A program made the position numbers and the translations under genes. A model generated the notes under the pieces. The model was not told the DNA's origin. It worked only from the letters and a program-made list of their open reading frames with translations, and made no database searches. From Theobroma cacao (Eukaryota; Streptophyta; Magnoliopsida; Malvales; Malvaceae), in the NCBI RefSeq assembly GCF_000208745.1, contig NC_030850.1, positions 4,234,748-4,298,747 of the forward strand: a stretch of DNA of 64,000 bases, written 5' to 3'. Shown in pieces: positions 59,671 to 64,000 of the stretch. Numbering within the stretch: the first letter of the stretch is position 1; every line of letters starts with the position of its first letter.

Positions 59671-62600
59671 TCAGCATTCCTCGGTTGAGTTCAAATTTGC
59701 TCTGTGAAGTGCCTTGGTCATGATATCTGCAACTTGATCAGCCGAGCAGCAATATTGAACCAGAATTTCACCTTTTTTCTGTGCGTCTCTCAAGGCATGA
59801 TATTTCACGTGAATGTGTTTAGTTCTTCCGTGAAAAATAGGATTTTGAGAGATGGATATAGCTGACTTATTATCCACAAACAGCTTGGTGGTTTAGTCTG
59901 AGGTATACCAAGATCAATCAGCACCTTTCTTAACCAAAGAGCTTGATTTGCAGCATCAGCAGCTGCCACATACTCAACTTCAGCTGAGGATTGGGCTACA
60001 GATTCTTGTTTGTGTGAATTCCATGAGAAAACACCATTACCAAGAGTGAATATGTATCCAGAAGTACTCTTAGCATCATCAATACAGCCTCCCCAATCGC
60101 TATCTGAGAATGATACAAGATCAACAACATTGGATCGTGTAAACTTGACACCATAGCTTGAAGTGCCCTTTAGATACCTCAGTAATCTTTTTGCAGCAGT
60201 GAAGTGTGACTTGCATGGCTGCTGCATAAACCTTGACAAATAACTAACCGAGAACATGATCTTAGGTCTAGTTGAACATATATACAAAAGACAGCCAATA
60301 AGACTTCTATATTCACCAAGATTACTGAGTTTATCACCTACATCAGTAGGTAATTTTTCATTAGCGACAAGAGGAGTAGCTATTGCCTTGCAGTTGTTCA
60401 TTTTGAATCTATTCAGGACATCAAGAATATATTTCTGTTGTGTTAAGTGAATACCATTCCTGGTCTGTGATACTTCAAGTCCCAAAAAATACCTCATCAA
60501 CCCCAAATCAGACATATCAAACTCTTTCTGCAAATCTGCTTTGAATTTTTCAACTTCATGACAATAAGCACCAGTTATCAAAATATCAACTACATATAAT
60601 GATACAATTAAAGAGACACCATTACCTCCTTTTAAGACATACAAAGTTGCATCATTCAAGCTTTTCTGAAATCCTTGACTTTGCAGATAAGAGTCAATTC
60701 TAGCATTCCAAGCACGTGGTGCTTGCTTTAAGCCATATAAGGCTTTATGAAGCCTATACACTTTGTCTTTGCCAGCTTCAGCTTCAAACCCCTTAGGTTG
60801 TTCAACATAAATCTCCTCTGTTAGTCTACCATTTAAGAAGGCAGACTTAATATCAAGATTGAATAGTTTTCAGCCAAATGCTGTAGAAAGTGCTATGAGT
60901 AGCTTGATTGTATCTAACCTTGCCACGGGAGCAAAGGTGTCAAAATAATCCACCCCTGGCAATTGAGAAAACCCCTTAGCAACGAGCCTTGCTTTATACT
61001 TATTCGAAAACCCATCAGAATTTAATTTTTTCTTGAAGACTCATTTGACTCCTATCACTTGTCTGTGTTTCGGTATGTCTACAAGTGTCCACGTCTTGTT
61101 CTTCTCAATCATAGTAATCTCTTCCTTCATAGCAGCTTTCCATTCATCATAGAGTACAGCTTCATCAAAACAGTCAGGTTCGGAGATAGCAACTTGACAT
61201 CTATCATAAATATCTTGAATAGGACGTGTACCTCTCACTGGTGCTTCATCAATAATCTGGTCAAGATCAAGTTCACTTGGAACAGCATTTTGGTCATCAG
61301 ATTTTTTTTGTTGCGGTTCTTCCCAATCCCACTTGTGATCTTCATCAAAAATAACATCTCTGCTTATGAAAATCTTACCAGAATCGATAAGATAAACTCT
61401 GTAGGCTTTTGACTCCAAGCTGTAGCCGATAAATATTCCTTTTTGTGTTTTAGGCTGCAATTTATTTCTCAGTTCTGCAGGAACATGCACATAACACAAA
61501 CATCCAAAAATATGTAAATGACTTACTGATGGCCTGACCAAGCTTCATGTGGAGTCACATCTTTCAAGGCTTTTGTAGGAAGAAGATTTAGTAGATACAC
61601 AGCAGTGTTGGCTGCTTCTGCCCAGAAGTTCTTGGACAATCCCTTTTTCCATCAATAAGCACCCGGTCATCTCCATTATGGTTTGGTTTTTCCTCTCACT
61701 AACTCCATTTTGCTGAGGAGAGTATGGAGCAGTGAGCTGATGTTGAATGCCTTCCTTTTCAAGATATTTAGAAAATGCCAAAGACTTGTATTCTCCACCA
61801 TTGTCTGATCTGAGAATTTTAATTCTTCTTCCTGATTCTTTTTCAACTCTTGCCTTGAATTTCAGAAAACAGTCAAACACTTCTGATTTATTTTTTAGGA
61901 AGAAAATCTAGCACATTCTAGTAACATCATCAATAAAAATTAAGAAGAATTTACTTCCATTGAGTGATAATTCACTCATAGGTCCTGCAATGTTAGTATG
62001 AACCAGATCTAGCTTCTCAACAGCTCTGCTCGAACCAGTTGTAGGAAAGGGTTTTTTAGTTGACTTCCCAAATTGACAAATGCTGCACAATTTATTTGAA
62101 TCAGTCAAAGATGGTAGATTTTCCATTAAACTCAACTTGCTAGCATGAATCAATGAAGAGAAATTGCAGTGTCCTAAACGTTTATGCCACAGAGAGGTAG
62201 AGTTCAAACCATTTTCAAATGCTTGACAACACACATCATTCCAATTCAAAGGAAAACACCTTTTTTTCATAAGAACAGTCATAACAAACTCTCCTTTGGG
62301 ATCAACTATAGTGCAGGATTTGTCTTTAAATAATAAGACATAACCATCATCAACCATTTGCCCAACGCTAAGCAAATTTTGAGAAATTTTAGGCACAAAT
62401 AGAACTCCAGAAACAAACTTGTTACCTGATGTAGTTTGAATTCCCACAGTTCCTTTCCCTATTGCATGAAGAAAATCTCCATTGCCTATTTCAACATTTG
62501 ATCTATGTTGATGATCAAGTTCAGTGAAAGTTCTGCATTTGGAGTCATATGGCTTGAACATCCACTGTCCAACAAGCACTGGTTTGGATCAGCAACCTTG

Positions 62601-63562
62601 GTCCTACTCAATACCGTAAACAATTGTTCTTCTGCCACCTCAGCCTCCTCAATTTTTTGGGGTGAATTGTCTTGCTTTTCTGATTTGTTTTTACAAACCT
62701 TCTCAATATGACCATACTGATTACAAGCATGACATCTCACACTCGGTTTGAACCAACAGTATGCCTCTGTATGGTTTCTTTTTTTACAATGTGGACATAT
62801 TGGAAATTTGCTCCTTTTGTTGGGTGTTTTGTTGTGATGAGTGCCTCTTTTTTCTTTTGACTGGTTGTGTCCCTTCTTTCCAGTATCTGCAATTATTTTT
62901 CCCTTAAACTTAGCCACCAAAGCATGCTCAGTGTTATCATCCAAACGTATTGCCCTCCTATGTTCTGAAGCCTGAAGAGCATTTACAAGTTCTGTAAGGA
63001 AAAGTTTGGACAAATCCTTAGACTCTTCCAAGGAAGAAATCTTTGATTCAAAGCGTTCAAGGATGCTAACCAAAACCTTTTCAACCACCCGTTTGTCAGG
63101 CATGGTTTCACCCAATAACCTCAACTGATTCACCACCTTCATTACCCTATCAAAATAGTCTTTGACAGAGTCAGCATCTTTCATCTTTAAAACCTCAAAT
63201 TCTCTTAGTAAATTGAGAATTTGCATCTGCCTGGTACGATCAGACCCTTGAAACTCTTCCTCCAACTTGCTCCATGTTTCTTTTGCCATGTTACAGGCCA
63301 TGATCCTGGTAAACACCACTTCTGTTACAGGAGAATGCAGATATGACAAAGCTCTGTAATGTTTTGCCACCTCTTCATCATGCTGTTTGATTTGAGCCAA
63401 TGTAGCATTTTCTCTTAACTGTGGAGGTAAAGTATCATTTTGAATAACATTCCACAAATTATTAGCCCTCAAATAAGCCTTCATTTTGATGGCCCAAATG
63501 GGATAATTACTCCCATCAAATATAGGAGGTGTCTGGTGAGAAAAAGAAGAACTTGTACCCAT
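59671..63562 (-). pseudogene. copia gag-pol polyprotein (broken)
   Basis: Likely start ATG 63562 (MGTSSSFSHQ), then a gag region. Two CCHC zinc knuckles follow (CPHCKKRNHTEAYC and CHACNQYGHIEKVC), then protease LLDSGCSSHM. A frameshift lies near 62520. Next come the pre-integrase zinc motif (HKRLGHCNF...CSICQFGKS) and an integrase core in which the first acidic residue is Asn (VHTNIAGPM). A TAG lies near 61910, then SDNGGEY and SPQQNGVSERKN, frameshifts near 61600 and 61540, and a stop near 61040. The reverse transcriptase has YVVD in place of the usual YVDD (60582-60596), and the RNase H has a frameshift near 59890. Transposition-dead; described only as found. Confidence 0.9.
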
Positions 63563-63671
63563 TTTAATGGTGTTGGCAACAAGTAGAAAGAAATTTATGA
63601 GTTTGCAGGATGTTTTAAACAAGGTTTATAAGTGATGAAGCCTTATTGTGATCCCTTAAGATCTTAATGGA

Positions 63672-63683
63672 GCTCTGATACCA
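63672..63683 (-). other. primer-binding site, initiator tRNA-Met type
   Basis: TGGTATCAGAGC on the minus strand directly inside the 5' LTR end ...CCACTAACA. Confidence 0.9.
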
Positions 63684-63744
63684 TGTTAGTGGAATGATTT
63701 TAAGAACAAATGGCTGCTGTAAAATGACTCTGTTATACAACAAT
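63684..63744 (-). repeat. copia 5' LTR, interrupted after about 60 bp
   Basis: TGTTAGTGGAATG on the plus strand, same as 59313 onward up to TATACAACAAT, where a different LTR begins at 63745. Confidence 0.85.
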
Positions 63745-64000
63745 TGTTAGGATAGTCTTGAATTGTGATTCAATTAGGATTGTTTAATTCTAATTAAATT
63801 AGTATACCTTATTAAATAGTCTTTAAATCTAGTTAGATTAGAATAACAATTCCTAATTCTATTAGGATACGATTCCTAATTAAATTAGGATAAGGTTATT
63901 GTATTTGATACTATAAAGGGACCCTATGGGTTAAAGAATAATTATCACCTAAATTTAGAGAGAGTGATTTAGGTGTACGTGGGATAAGGGTTATGAGTTT
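63745..64000 (+). mobile_element. start of another LTR, nested in the copia 5' LTR
   Basis: Starts TGTTAGGATAGTC, rich in AATTAGGAT words, with a promoter TATA box CTATAAAGGGACCC near 63911, as in copia LTRs read on the plus strand. It begins exactly where the copia LTR match stops and continues past the window end. Confidence 0.7.

Larger units (their letters stand above)
59313..63744 (-). mobile_element. Ty1-copia LTR retrotransposon, degenerate, 5' LTR truncated
   Basis: Minus-strand element with 3' LTR at 59313-59641, polypurine tract AAGGAAGGG at 59650-59642, gag-pol in copia order (gag, protease, integrase, RT, RNase H), and a primer site TGGTATCAGAGC (63683-63672) for initiator tRNA-Met. 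The 5' LTR is only about 60 bases long (63684-63744) before another LTR begins. Inserted into the LINE fragment. Confidence 0.92.

Overview
This window is nuclear DNA from a flowering plant, most likely a woody eudicot; Malvales-like is a guess only. The evidence is split genes with GT-AG introns, a plant mitochondrial serine hydroxymethyltransferase, an AGL17/ANR1-type MADS-box gene, legume-lectin receptor kinases, a eukaryotic tRNA-Asn, and many plant retrotransposons in AT-rich spacers. Two single Ns (17397 and 28993) show that this is an assembled scaffold.

Left third (1-33 kb): the 5' half of a mitochondrial SHMT gene (minus strand, nine exons visible, running off the left edge) is followed by a short tandem repeat and a tRNA-Asn(GTT). 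Next come a one-exon gene for a small uncharacterised protein (7256-7588), an orphan promoter/5'UTR exon (about 9.1 kb) and a LINE-like fragment. A MADS-box gene of at least 8.4 kb (12387-20829, minus) has introns carrying a retroelement tail and a truncated LTR; its second exon could not be found. An NDR1/HIN1-like (LEA_2) membrane-protein gene lies at 25901-26563. It is followed by a 2.9-kb solo LTR with a perfect 5-bp target duplication, then a roughly 1.65-kb foldback element.

Right half (33-64 kb): this is an L-type lectin receptor kinase (LecRK, clade IX-like) cluster on the plus strand. It has two intact genes (33595-35550 and 56498-58453, both 651 codons), one near-identical copy broken by three 1-bp homopolymer indels (38026-39980), one chimeric pseudogene (53744-54610) and smaller remnants. 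The second and fourth members lie in a 4.1-kb segmental duplication (36102-40262 and 54611-58743). A 6.6-kb LINE with RRM-type ORF1, endonuclease, reverse transcriptase and RNase H split the cluster, leaving 14-bp target duplications. A LINE 3' fragment, a decayed Ty1-copia element and a new LTR are nested at the right edge.

The ordinary genes act separately: SHMT in photorespiratory one-carbon metabolism, the MADS protein in transcription, the NHL protein at membranes, and the LecRKs in cell-surface perception. I saw no clearly novel biochemical system. The most interesting signals are the GC-AG intron in SHMT, the missing MADS exon, the LecRK duplication/conversion pattern, the foldback and hairpin elements, and an N-flanked exact duplication that looks like an assembly error.
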